Positions 25,845 to 34,095 of a stretch of DNA of 41,817 nucleotides are shown piece by piece. A program made the translations under genes and the position numbers. Source of the DNA: Candidatus Methylumidiphilus alinenensis (lineage in GTDB: Bacteria; Pseudomonadota; Gammaproteobacteria; Methylococcales; Methylococcaceae); NCBI GenBank assembly GCA_003242955.1, contig QJPH01000456.1:1-41817 (forward strand), written 5' to 3'. Below the pieces are notes generated by a model, which had not been told where the DNA came from, did not search any database, and worked only from the letters and a program-made list of their open reading frames with translations. Every line of letters starts with the position of its first letter. The stretch's first letter is position 1.

Positions 25845-26819
25845 ATGGCGATTCCTATGATTGGCTCATCTGATATTTTTCACGGCAAGATTCTGATTGT
25901 TGACGATCTGGAGGCTAATATTCAGCTTCTCGAGCGAATGCTGCATGGTGCCGGCTATGATTCCATCTCGTCTACGACGGATCCCCGCGAAACCTACGAA
26001 CTCCACCTGAAGAACCGCTACGACTTGATCCTGCTTGATCTTCAGATGCCCGTGATGAATGGGTTCGAGGTAATGGAGGGGCTCAAGGCAATTGACCCTG
26101 ACGACTACCTCCCCGTGCTTGTCATCACCGCGCAACCGGGCCACAAGCTGCGTGCGCTACAGGGCGGCGCGAAGGATTTCATCAGCAAGCCATTCGATTT
26201 GGCCGAGGTGTTGATGCGGGTTCACAACATGCTGGAAGTCCGCCTGTTGCACCAGGCGGTCCGCGAACACGGAAAGATGCTGGAATCCCTGGCGTGGAAT
26301 GACCCGTTGACGGGGCTTGCGAACAGACGGCTTTTCGCCGAGAGAATGTCGATGGTCATTGCCCATGCGCAAAGGAAGAAGATATCCATGGCGGTGCTGT
26401 ATCTTGATCTGGACGGATTCAAGGCGATCAACGACACGTTGGGACACGGCACTGGGGATGTTCTGCTGAAAATGGTCGCGGAACGCCTGACGGCCACGGT
26501 GCGCAAAGAAGATACAGTGGCGCGCCTGGGCGGCGACGAATTCATCATCGCGCTGCCGGAGGTCGACAGTGCCGACGGTGCGGCCAAGGTGGCGTTGAAA
26601 GTGATCGCGGCGGTGTCGCAACCCTATGCCATCGGCGGCCATACGATTAACATAACCACCAGCGCGGGTGTCAGCATTTATCCCGTCAATGGCGAGGATG
26701 CGGACACGCTGATGATGAGCGCGGACTTGGCCTTGTATGAGGCCAAGTCGGCAGGCAAGAATACCTGCCGAATCTCCAAGCGCACAGACTGGGCATCCTT
26801 TATTCGTTATAGGGAATGA
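25845..26819 (+). CDS. Response regulator with GGDEF diguanylate cyclase domain
   Basis: A 324-residue protein: receiver domain (about 13-130) with V-D-D-L-E-A-N, Asp65 in L-L-D-L-Q-M-P and the K-P-F motif, then a GGDEF domain (about 150-312) with D-P-L-T-G-L-A-N-R-R and R-L-G-G-D-E-F (G-G-D-E-F at 229-233). The intact active site means it should make cyclic di-GMP. The R-K-E-D inhibitory site lies exactly five residues before GGDEF, so product inhibition is expected. It follows the hybrid kinase by 3 bases and is probably its target. Its 3' end overlaps the convergent CZB-CBS gene by 20 bases. Confidence 0.94.
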   Translation: MAIPMIGSSDIFHGKILIVDDLEANIQLLERMLHGAGYDSISSTTDPRETYELHLKNRYDLILLDLQMPVMNGFEVMEGLKAIDPDDYLPVLVITAQPGHKLRALQGGAKDFISKPFDLAEVLMRVHNMLEVRLLHQAVREHGKMLESLAWNDPLTGLANRRLFAERMSMVIAHAQRKKISMAVLYLDLDGFKAINDTLGHGTGDVLLKMVAERLTATVRKEDTVARLGGDEFIIALPEVDSADGAAKVALKVIAAVSQPYAIGGHTINITTSAGVSIYPVNGEDADTLMMSADLALYEAKSAGKNTCRISKRTDWASFIRYRE

Positions 26820-27573
26820 ATTTTTTGATAATGTCGCCGATGCTGATGATGCCGACCAGTCTTCCGTCTTTTATGACAGGCAAATGGCGTGTCCGGGTGC
26901 TGGTCATCAAGACCATGCACTGGCTTATGGAGTCATCACATTGCACGAAAATGGTATTCGTGTCAGTCATGTCGGCGACTGTAATATCCAAAGTTGTCAA
27001 GCTCTTGATCGCTATATGTTGCATAAACCCGTGGTCGGTGAAAATCCCTAAGAATTCGCCGTTTTTATACACGGCCAAAGATCCGATGTTATGTTTCACC
27101 ATCAGTTTGATGGCATCCAATACCGGGGTATCGCTGTTCACCGAAAATACGGTTTGGTTGGTCTTGGCTTTTAAGATGTCCTTGATTTTATCTGTGGGTT
27201 TGATACTTTTTCCCGCTGGGGAATCCACTTCCTTGCTGCACTCCATGATCGCCGCGACAAGTTTAGCCGAACTTTGCCGAAAAGCTCCGCCATGCGCCAA
27301 CATCTCCCTGGCTTTGGCGGTTTCGCCAGCGTTGATGTGTTCCGCTAATTCAGCCGAAACGCGGTGGAATTCTTCGTGTTCGGCACGCATGGGTTCAAAG
27401 GATGGCAAATAGGCATAGTGGATACCCTTGCCATTAATCCACCGGCCTAGTTCGCAAAGGTGGGAACTCTGTATCGCCTTGGCATCATCTATAGCCATTC
27501 CTTCGTTGAAATGTTTTATCAGTGTCAGTTTCCATTCGGCATGTGTTTCAATTGCTTCATTAAAGATACTCAT
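26800..27573 (-). CDS. CZB zinc-binding domain plus CBS-pair protein
   Basis: A 257-residue soluble protein. Residues 5-115 form a CZB domain with the expected zinc ligands: H-A-E-W-K-L-T-L near residue 11, C-E-L-G-R-W-I near 40 and H-E-E-F-H near 66. Residues 125-255 are two CBS motifs (S-D-T-P-V-L-D-A-I-K-L-M and C-D-D-S-I-S-Q-C-M-V-L-M, each ending G-x-L-x-G-I), which usually bind adenine nucleotides. CZB domains sense zinc or oxidants in chemoreceptors and cyclases; here the output would be the CBS pair. A composite palindromic element 106 bases upstream is shared with the 4-hydroxybutyrate/PEPCK promoter region, so expression is probably linked to that pathway. Confidence 0.88.
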   Translation of the reverse strand: MSIFNEAIETHAEWKLTLIKHFNEGMAIDDAKAIQSSHLCELGRWINGKGIHYAYLPSFEPMRAEHEEFHRVSAELAEHINAGETAKAREMLAHGGAFRQSSAKLVAAIMECSKEVDSPAGKSIKPTDKIKDILKAKTNQTVFSVNSDTPVLDAIKLMVKHNIGSLAVYKNGEFLGIFTDHGFMQHIAIKSLTTLDITVADMTDTNTIFVQCDDSISQCMVLMTSTRTRHLPVIKDGRLVGIISIGDIIKKFIPYNE

Positions 27574-27678
27574 TATGTTTTTCCTTATAACGAATAGATA
27601 CAGAAAACGCTGTAAATATTTTTTTTGATTTTAAGCGATCATACTTAGGCTGTATATGCGAAAATATCCTTAGTCATT

Positions 27679-27717
27679 TGCGCAGATATACGCATCCATA
27701 TGGGTATAAATACCCAT
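27679..27717 (-). promoter_or_regulatory. Composite two-palindrome regulatory element, copy 1
   Basis: Two palindromes 5 bases apart: TGCGCAGATATACGCA (27679-27694, one mismatch) and ATGGGTATAAATACCCAT (27700-27717, perfect 8-base arms). The same pair with the same spacing lies at 33914-33952. It is upstream of the CZB-CBS gene, with the TGCG palindrome nearer the gene. The gap 27574-27980 contains no gene; a minus-strand frame at 27730-27966 is made largely of repeats. Confidence 0.75.
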
Positions 27718-27844
27718 TGAAGTTATTTTTTAGCATACTTTTCTTAAATCGTTTACCGGCGCGTCCGCCGCCGCCCATCGCGATAAGAAGGCCACCCTGC
27801 CTTTTGGGCCTAGGTCATCGATCAGCCCGATGGATGCGTTTGTG

Positions 27845-27868
27845 AGTGCGGCGACTCGTCGCCGCACT
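27845..27868. repeat. 24-bp palindromic repeat, copy 2
   Basis: Perfect arms AGTGCGGCGAC and GTCGCCGCACT around TC; differs by one base from the copy at 21877-21900. Confidence 0.82.
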
Positions 27869-27911
27869 CCAAATTGGGTGGGCTGAACGATGACCAAGGG
27901 CGACTTTTGCA

Positions 27912-27964
27912 GGGAGCGCGGCCATCTTGGCCGCCATTTTAGCGGGCGAGACGCCCACGCTCCC
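27912..27964. repeat. 53-bp palindromic repeat after sucD, copy 1
   Basis: Begins GGGAGCGCGGCCATCTTGGC and ends with CACGCTCCC, so its ends pair, and it holds an inner palindrome GGCCATCTTGGCC. A closely related copy in the opposite orientation lies at 36056-36109. It ends 17 bases past the sucD stop and may serve as transcript end. Confidence 0.8.
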
Positions 27965-27980
27965 AAGGGGTAGGGAACGC

Positions 27981-28859
27981 TTACTTACCTTGCCCCAAGC
28001 TCTCCACCATCGCCTTGCCCATTTTCGACGGGGAATCGACGATGGACACGCCAGCGGCTTTCATCGCGGCAAATTTGGCGGCTGCGGTGCCTTTGCCGCC
28101 GCTGACGATGGCTCCGGCATGGCCCATGCGCTTGCCGGGGGGTGCGGTGGTGCCGGCGATGTAACCGACGACGGGCTTGGTGACATGGGCTTGGATGTAT
28201 TCCGCCGCCTCTTCCTCGGCACTGCCGCCTATTTCGCCGACCATGATGACGCCCTTGGTCTGCGGGTCGTTCTGGAACATTTCCAATACTTCGATGAAGT
28301 CCAGACCGTGAATCGGGTCGCCGCCGATGCCTACGCAGGTGCTTTGGCCCAAACCTGCAAGGGTAGTTTGGTGGACCGCCTCATAGGTCAGTGTGCCGGA
28401 GCGGGACACGATGCCAATGCTCCCTGGGTTGTGGATGAAACCGGGCATGATGCCGATCTTGCATTCGCCGGGGGTGATGACACCCGGGCAGTTGGGTCCG
28501 ACCAGTAAGGCATCGTAGGTTTTCAAAGCGGCTTTGACGCGCAACATTTGCAGCACCGGTATGCCTTCGGTGATGCAGACGATGAGCTTGATGCCCGCAT
28601 CGGCGGCTTCAAGGATGGCATCGGCGGCGAAGGGCGGCGGCACATAAATCATGCTGGCGGTCGCACCGGTCGCATCGACCGCTTGCCGCATGGTGTTGAA
28701 TACAGGAAGTCCCAAATGGGTTTGCCCGCCACGTCCCGGCGTGACTCCGCCGACGAGCTGAGTTCCGTAGGCCAAGGCTTGTTCGGCGTGGAAAGTGGCC
28801 TGCTTGCCGGTGAAACCTTGGCACAGGAGTTTTGTGGTTTTGTCGATGAGTATGCTCAT
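27981..28859 (-). CDS. sucD: Succinate-CoA ligase alpha subunit SucD
   Basis: A 292-residue subunit with the CoA-binding Rossmann domain ([12 protein letters not shown] near residue 13) and the catalytic domain with G-H-A-G-A-I-V near residue 247 that carries the phospho-histidine. With SucC it interconverts succinate and succinyl-CoA with a nucleotide. Order on the strand is sucC, a small coiled-coil ORF, sucD. Placed with 4-hydroxybutyrate genes it probably makes succinyl-CoA for the acylating dehydrogenase at 36203; it could equally be the ordinary TCA-cycle enzyme. Confidence 0.96.
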   Translation of the reverse strand: MSILIDKTTKLLCQGFTGKQATFHAEQALAYGTQLVGGVTPGRGGQTHLGLPVFNTMRQAVDATGATASMIYVPPPFAADAILEAADAGIKLIVCITEGIPVLQMLRVKAALKTYDALLVGPNCPGVITPGECKIGIMPGFIHNPGSIGIVSRSGTLTYEAVHQTTLAGLGQSTCVGIGGDPIHGLDFIEVLEMFQNDPQTKGVIMVGEIGGSAEEEAAEYIQAHVTKPVVGYIAGTTAPPGKRMGHAGAIVSGGKGTAAAKFAAMKAAGVSIVDSPSKMGKAMVESLGQGK

Positions 28860-28885
28860 GGTATAAAATATATAAGTTTAGGGGC

Positions 28886-29110
28886 TTAGGTTTCCCGAAG
28901 TTCGAGGCGACGTTCCACGCGTTCCATTCGGTCGCTAAAACGATCTATTCGGATCGATTGTTCGGCCAAGAAGACATGTTGACTGGCTAGGTCAGATTCT
29001 ATGCGCCCCAGCCGAGTTTTGATCTCTCGGATATCCTCGCGCATTTCACGCTGGTTATCCAAGAGTCTTTGCATTAGCTGCATAAGCAGTTCTAAGCTGG
29101 GTTCTGGCAT
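28886..29110 (-). CDS. Small coiled-coil protein between sucC and sucD
   Basis: A 74-residue frame, nearly all heptad-like: L-L-M-Q-L-M-Q-R-L-L-D-N-Q-R-E-M-R-E-D-I-R-E-I-K, then E-S-D-L-A and R-M-E-R-V-E-R-R-L-E-L-R. The ATG has GAGGT about 8 bases upstream and lies 101 bases after sucC; sucD starts 27 bases after its stop. It is not a normal member of suc operons. Function unknown; similar short coiled-coil frames are common in repeat-rich genomes. Confidence 0.55.
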   Translation of the reverse strand: MPEPSLELLMQLMQRLLDNQREMREDIREIKTRLGRIESDLASQHVFLAEQSIRIDRFSDRMERVERRLELRET

Positions 29111-29210
29111 GGTGTTGACCTCTTCGTTGTTTTTTCACTCATAAACAGCCAGATGCTATGATCGAAACAAGCTCGATCTTTGCCTAGGTTGTCAACGGTT
29201 GGCACGATAT

Positions 29211-30374
29211 TCACTCCTTTACCGATGCAACCACTTTCTTCGCCGCTTCGTCCAAATCTTCCGCAGGGATGATGGCAAGGCCAGACTCGGCAAGCAGTTG
29301 GCGGCCCGCTGCGGCGTTAGTGCCTTCCAAGCGCACGACCACCGGGACTTTGACATCCACTTCTTTGACTGCCGCGATGATACCCTCGGCAATCATGTCG
29401 CAACGGACGATGCCGCCAAATATATTGATCAGCACGGCCTGCACGGTGTCATCGGACAAGATCAACTTGAAGGCTTCGGTTACTTTTTCTTTAGTGGCGC
29501 CGCCGCCCACGTCAAGGAAGTTGGCAGGCTCGCCGCCATGCAGTTTGATGACATCCATCGTCGCCATGGCCAGACCGGCGCCGTTCACCATGCAGCCGAT
29601 ATTGCCGCCCAGCGTGATGTAATTCAGTCCGTGCTCGCGGGCAGCGCCTTCCTTGGCATCTTCCTGGGCCGGGTCGCGCAGCGCGGCGATGTCGGGATGG
29701 GCGAACAGGGCGTTTTCGTCAATGTTGACCTTGCCGTCCAAGGCCAGCAGACGGCCATCGGCGGTGACGATGAGGGGGTTGATTTCAATCTGGCTGGCAT
29801 CCTTGTCTAGAAAAAGCCTGTAAAGCCCTTGCATGAGTTTGGTCATCGCGTTAATTTGGTTGCCTTCCAGCCCCAAGCCAAAGGCTATTTCCCGGCATTG
29901 GTAGTCTTGCAAGCCAGCCGCGGGGTTGACTTTCTGGATAAGTATTTTTTCCGGGGTTTTCGCCGCGACTTGCTCAATGTCCACGCCACCCTCGCCAGAT
30001 GCCATGAATAGCACGCGTTCGCTGCCGCGGTCGACCAGGACACTCAGGTAAAGCTCGCGGGCGATGGGGCTGACCTCCTCCACCAGCACGGAATGCACGG
30101 GCAGTGCCACCCCGCCCGTCTGATAAGTGGCGAGGCTGGAACCCAGCATTTCACTCGCCGTTTGCTCGACGGCATCCTTGCTATCCACCAGCTTGACGCC
30201 ACCGGCCTTGCCGCGCCCACCGGCGTGAATTTGCGCCTTGACCACCCAGCGCTCGCCGCCTAGTTCATCGGCAGCGTTTCGGGCTTCCTCGGGTGTAAAG
30301 GCTGGGGTTCCAGCCGGGACTGCAACGCCATAACTGGCAAATAGGCGCTTGGCCTGATATTCGTGGAGATTCAT
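29211..30374 (-). CDS. sucC: Succinate-CoA ligase beta subunit SucC
   Basis: A 387-residue ATP-grasp subunit starting [12 protein letters not shown], as SucC does. It has [15 protein letters not shown] near residue 46, E-I-N-P-L-I-V near 197, [11 protein letters not shown] near 212, and G-G-I-V-R-C-D near 320. GAGGA lies about 5 bases before the ATG. It pairs with SucD downstream. Confidence 0.97.
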   Translation of the reverse strand: MNLHEYQAKRLFASYGVAVPAGTPAFTPEEARNAADELGGERWVVKAQIHAGGRGKAGGVKLVDSKDAVEQTASEMLGSSLATYQTGGVALPVHSVLVEEVSPIARELYLSVLVDRGSERVLFMASGEGGVDIEQVAAKTPEKILIQKVNPAAGLQDYQCREIAFGLGLEGNQINAMTKLMQGLYRLFLDKDASQIEINPLIVTADGRLLALDGKVNIDENALFAHPDIAALRDPAQEDAKEGAAREHGLNYITLGGNIGCMVNGAGLAMATMDVIKLHGGEPANFLDVGGGATKEKVTEAFKLILSDDTVQAVLINIFGGIVRCDMIAEGIIAAVKEVDVKVPVVVRLEGTNAAAGRQLLAESGLAIIPAEDLDEAAKKVVASVKE

Positions 30375-30428
30375 GGGGTTCCTCGTCTTAATTGCATATC
30401 ATAAGGCTATTGCCTTGTAGCGGGTATT

Positions 30429-30875
30429 TTAACTTAACGCTTCGGTGTCTGCCTTGCCAGGTACCATCATAGTGGCCTCTCCCACCAGCACCGTTGTGTC
30501 CTTGACGGATGCAACCGTATCCAGCACGACGCGTTTTTTTTCGGGGAGTAACTCTTTGATGGTGACTTTAGCGTGTAGCGTGTCGCCGGCGCGCACGGGT
30601 GCCTTGAACCTCAGGGTTTGGGCCACGTACACGGCGCCTGGGCCGGGTAGCCGGTTGCCGAGAGCGGCAGATATCACGCCAGCCGACAGGATGCCATGGG
30701 CGATGCGGCCTTTGAACTGGGTCTTGGCTGCATATTCCTCGTCGAAATGCAACGCTTGGTTGTCGCCCGTCGCAGCACCAAACAGCAGTATATCCGCTTC
30801 GGTGATAGTCTTGGCAAACTCCGCAGACATGCCCACGGAAAGTTCCTCAAAGTAGTAGCCACCTGCTTTGTTCAA
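30429..30875 (-). CDS. MaoC-like (R)-specific enoyl-CoA hydratase
   Basis: A 148-residue hot-dog protein with the hydratase-2 motif G-A-A-T-G-D-N-Q-A-L-H-F-D-E-E-Y-A near residues 32-48. The catalytic Asp and His keep their 5-residue spacing, although the usual N-P of G-D-x-N-P-L-H is Q-A. F-K-G-R-I-A-H-G-I-L follows. Such enzymes turn crotonyl-CoA into (R)-3-hydroxybutyryl-CoA, the PHB precursor. That fits the neighbours: the upstream enzymes should deliver crotonyl-CoA. The start is a TTG at 30873-30875, with a strong AGGAGA 5 bases upstream; no ATG fits. Confidence 0.88.
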   Translation of the reverse strand: MNKAGGYYFEELSVGMSAEFAKTITEADILLFGAATGDNQALHFDEEYAAKTQFKGRIAHGILSAGVISAALGNRLPGPGAVYVAQTLRFKAPVRAGDTLHAKVTIKELLPEKKRVVLDTVASVKDTTVLVGEATMMVPGKADTEALS

Positions 30876-30956
30876 TTTAGTCTCCTGCTTTTAGTGAAAG
30901 TAGACGCACGTGCAAGACAATGCTGCGGCGCCGAATAGACTGTTAATGTGCTTGGT

Positions 30957-32234
30957 CTAGGTTTGTGATCTCAACGTGTTTCGGAAATCAGGGTGTGCGA
31001 TGCCGATCAGCGACTCGGCCCGCTGCCTGAGGCTTTTGCCTCGCAGGTCGGCTATCCCGAATTCGGTCACGACATAATGCACATCGTTGCGCGAGGTGGT
31101 TACGCAAGACCCTTCGGATAGTACGTTCACAATCCGCGATATCGTGCCATTTTTGCCCGTGGAAGGAAAAGCGATGATCGCCTTTCCTCCGTTTGAGGCG
31201 CTGGCTGCGCGCACGAAATCGACTTGACCTCCCACCGCCGAAAACTGCCTAGGGCCGATCATCTCCGAACACACCTGCCCCCTAAGATCAACCTCCAAGG
31301 CTGAATTGATTGCGACCAAGTTCTCCACTCGGCCTGCGACTAGCAGGTTGTTGGTGTAATCTACAGACCGCATGTCGATGCTCGGATTGTCATGCGCGAA
31401 ATCGTAAAGCCTTTGGGTCCCCATCAGGAATGTCGCGGTGAACTTGCCGGGGTTGATGTTGTTGTAGCGGTTGGTGATAACGCCCTGCTCGAAAAGTTCG
31501 ACGACACCGTCGGAGAACATCTCCGTATGGATGCCCAAATCTTGCTTGCCGCCTAGGAACTTGAGCACGGCATCGGGGATGGCCCCGATGCCTAGTTGGA
31601 GCGTCGCCCTGTCCGGGATCAGCGAGGCGATGTGGGCGCCGATCTTTTCCTCCACCTCGCTGATTGTGGGCAGGGGTATCTCCGGGATGGGGTGGTCCAC
31701 CTCGACGAAGGCGTCCACCTCGGAAACATGGATGCAGTTGCCGTGGGTTCGGGGCATCTGCGGATTGATCTCGGCGATGGTGAATTTAGCCGACTGCGCG
31801 GCTTGTTGGGTGTAGTCCACCGACACCCCGAAGCTCATAAACCCGTGGCTGTCTGGCGGCGACAGTTGGATCAGTGCCACGTCAACCGGGAGAATGTTGT
31901 CGCGGAACAGACGCGGTATCTCAGAGAAATAGCAAGGTGTGTAGTCGGCGCGCCCGGAATTCACCGCCTCGCGGCTTGTCGGGCCGACGAACAGGGCGTT
32001 GTGCCGGAAATTCTGGCGGTATTGGGGTTTGGTGTATTCGCAGGCGTACAAGGAGACCATGTGGACGATTTCCACGCCGGTCAGCCTGTCTGCCTGCCGC
32101 ACCAATTCTTCCACTAGCACTTTCGGCTCGCCGGCGGCGTGGCCTAGCACAACCCTGTCGCCAGACCGAACCGCTGCAAGTGCCTGGGCGGCACCTACGC
32201 ATTTTCCTCTGAATGTTTCTTGCCAAGTAGCCAT
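30957..32234 (-). CDS. 4-hydroxybutyrate CoA-transferase (acetyl-CoA hydrolase/transferase family)
   Basis: A 425-residue CoA-transferase of the Cat1/Cat2/AbfT family. It has the substrate segment G-I-G-A-I-P-D-A-V near residue 217 and the active-site glutamate in G-I-H-T-E-M-F-S-D-G near residue 238. It should move CoA from acetyl-CoA (or another acyl-CoA) to 4-hydroxybutyrate. The substrate call rests on context: its ATG overlaps the TAA of the 4-hydroxybutyryl-CoA dehydratase gene by one base (TAATG). Acetate or butyrate as main substrate cannot be excluded. Confidence 0.85.
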   Translation of the reverse strand: MATWQETFRGKCVGAAQALAAVRSGDRVVLGHAAGEPKVLVEELVRQADRLTGVEIVHMVSLYACEYTKPQYRQNFRHNALFVGPTSREAVNSGRADYTPCYFSEIPRLFRDNILPVDVALIQLSPPDSHGFMSFGVSVDYTQQAAQSAKFTIAEINPQMPRTHGNCIHVSEVDAFVEVDHPIPEIPLPTISEVEEKIGAHIASLIPDRATLQLGIGAIPDAVLKFLGGKQDLGIHTEMFSDGVVELFEQGVITNRYNNINPGKFTATFLMGTQRLYDFAHDNPSIDMRSVDYTNNLLVAGRVENLVAINSALEVDLRGQVCSEMIGPRQFSAVGGQVDFVRAASASNGGKAIIAFPSTGKNGTISRIVNVLSEGSCVTTSRNDVHYVVTEFGIADLRGKSLRQRAESLIGIAHPDFRNTLRSQT

Positions 32235-33682
32235 TAGACTTCTATTCGTGCAATGCGCTTTGCCAAGTCCTTCTTCTTGCCGATATCGGCGAGTCTGGCG
32301 ATCATGATACGCTGTGCTTGGGGCGATCCGGCCCCGTGCATGGATTCGGTCAGGTAGCCAACGGCGGCGCGCCCTAGGGTGAGGTTTTCAATCAGGCGCA
32401 GCAGTTTGAAGCGGTTGATCGCCGTGCCGTCTCCGGCACCATTGAGGTAAAGCTCGATATACTTCTGCGTTTCAGGGTTGTCGAATTCCTTCGCCCCCGG
32501 CATTGTCACCATCAAGCCTCCCGCAATGTCCTGCAACAGGCGGGCGATTTCGTAGGGGAAGCGGGTCACGTTGTGCTTGGCGACGTTGGCGAGCAGGAGG
32601 TCCACCAAGAAATTGCCGGCCGGAGTTTCAGTGCCCTTGTAGCAGCAGGCGACGCAGCTCGACCAGATGGTTTCGTTCAGGTGGATCATTTCCACGATCT
32701 TGTCCTTGACATGGCTGGCCTTGGCGGTGCCGTTGTAGTCGGCGATTAGCGCTGCCGCGCCGATGGCCACGTCCCCGACACCCGTCTTGCAGGCATAGCT
32801 GGAGCGGTGATAGCCGGCGAAGGTATCCACCAGCCGCCCGGAGAAGTCCGTCTCGCCGTCCATGAAGATGCGCTCGCGGGGGACGAACACGTCATCAAAA
32901 ACGATGATGCATTCCTGTCCACCGTAGATGCTGCCGATGTCCAAACTCTCGCCCGGCGGGTCTTCGGTCAGGCGGGTGTCGCAAGTCTGGCGGCCGTAAA
33001 TGTAGATGATGCCATCGGCATCGGCTGGGATTGCACAGCAAATGGCGAAATCACGCTCGTCTTCCTTCAAAGCGAGGGTAGGCATGACCATGATCTCATG
33101 TGAGTTGATCGCGCCGGTTTGATGCATCTTGGCACCGCGGATCACCACACCGTCGGGTGTCCGTTCCACGACGCGGACATAGGCATCCGGTTGTTGCGAC
33201 GGGCGTAGCGAACGGTCGATCTTCGGGTCAGTCATGGCCCCGTCTACCACCCAGTCATTTTCTTCGGCGATTTTCAGGTAGTTGACGAAGCGCTTGTGGT
33301 AGTCGGTGCCATAATGCTGATCTATTTCAAACGAGGTGATGTTCGTGGCGTTGAAAGCGTCCATGCCGACGCAACGCTGGAAGCAAGTTCCACACTTCTG
33401 CCCCAGCAGGCGCTGCATCCCGACTTTTTGGTACAAATCCTCCGGGCTGTTGTGCAGATGGCAAAAGCGGTTGATCGTTTTCCCGGTCAACGCGCTAGTC
33501 GCCGTCAGGGTGCTGCGGTACTTGGGGTCTTCCGCTAGCTCGTAGGTCAAGGCAATGGAATTGATGGAGGCGGCGACGACCGGGTGTTCGGTCGGCTCCC
33601 CCGTCATGCGTTCGCCATTCATGAACACTACTAGAGGTTTTCGAGCCTTCAGGCTTTGCCTGTATTCAGAACCTGTCATCAT
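32234..33682 (-). CDS. abfD: 4-hydroxybutyryl-CoA dehydratase / vinylacetyl-CoA isomerase
   Basis: A 482-residue FAD and [4Fe-4S] enzyme that dehydrates 4-hydroxybutyryl-CoA to crotonyl-CoA. C-G-T-C-F-Q-R-C gives the C-x3-C pair (Cys99 and Cys103 when numbered from the second Met, as remembered for the Clostridium enzyme). G-Y-H-R-S-S-Y-A-C-K-T-G-V-G-D near residue 290 supplies the His and third Cys. The His-Cys spacing is 6 here, while I recall 7 (292, 299) in Clostridium; an alignment should settle this. The start at 33682 (M-M-T-G-S-E-Y-R-Q-S-L) matches family N-termini and has AGGAG 10 bases ahead; an upstream in-frame ATG at 33739 would add 19 residues. First gene of the minus-strand operon. 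Confidence 0.92.
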   Translation of the reverse strand: MMTGSEYRQSLKARKPLVVFMNGERMTGEPTEHPVVAASINSIALTYELAEDPKYRSTLTATSALTGKTINRFCHLHNSPEDLYQKVGMQRLLGQKCGTCFQRCVGMDAFNATNITSFEIDQHYGTDYHKRFVNYLKIAEENDWVVDGAMTDPKIDRSLRPSQQPDAYVRVVERTPDGVVIRGAKMHQTGAINSHEIMVMPTLALKEDERDFAICCAIPADADGIIYIYGRQTCDTRLTEDPPGESLDIGSIYGGQECIIVFDDVFVPRERIFMDGETDFSGRLVDTFAGYHRSSYACKTGVGDVAIGAAALIADYNGTAKASHVKDKIVEMIHLNETIWSSCVACCYKGTETPAGNFLVDLLLANVAKHNVTRFPYEIARLLQDIAGGLMVTMPGAKEFDNPETQKYIELYLNGAGDGTAINRFKLLRLIENLTLGRAAVGYLTESMHGAGSPQAQRIMIARLADIGKKKDLAKRIARIEV

Positions 33683-33913
33683 GGTATTGGTACTCCTCTG
33701 CGTTTCGGATATGTTAAGAATGTCTTGTTCATTGTACAATGATTACACAATCAAGTTCCTAGAATCTATATTGAGTCTAGTACTTAATAGGAAACTATAT
33801 ATTTTAAATGCTATTTTCCCTTGCAAAGCCATTTCAGAGCATCCAGTTTTTATGGGATGAATGAACGCTTATATAGAATGATGGTAATTTTAGGGATAAA
33901 TCTAATCATGTCA

Positions 33914-33952
33914 ATGGGTAATTCTACCTATATTCATACGCATATCTGCGTA
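33914..33952 (+). promoter_or_regulatory. Composite two-palindrome regulatory element, copy 2
   Basis: ATGGGTAATTCTACCTAT (33914-33931, one mismatch) and TACGCATATCTGCGTA (33937-33952, perfect 6-base arms), 5 bases apart. It is the inverted copy of the element at 27679-27717 and has the same orientation relative to the PEPCK gene (143 bases downstream) as the other has to the CZB-CBS gene. It lies between the divergent dehydratase and PEPCK operons, in a 400-base gap (33683-34095) that has no gene. The arms resemble binding sites of NarL/FixJ-type regulators (TACCCAT fits TACYYMT), but the arrangement is not that of known NarL sites. Confidence 0.75.
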
Positions 33953-34095
33953 AATGCCTACGAGAAATCACGCCTATACATCCTCCTTTTTTTAGCCTAA
34001 AGTTTACAACATAATTCAACCTTGAAATTCCCATCAATTTGTACAGAATAAACAAACTAAGATGGGAAGTTAATGACATAGGCTCAGCTTAGAAT

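Noticed and set aside
27730-27966. 78-codon minus-strand frame after sucD
   Set aside because: It is composed largely of two palindromic repeats and shows no protein-like pattern.
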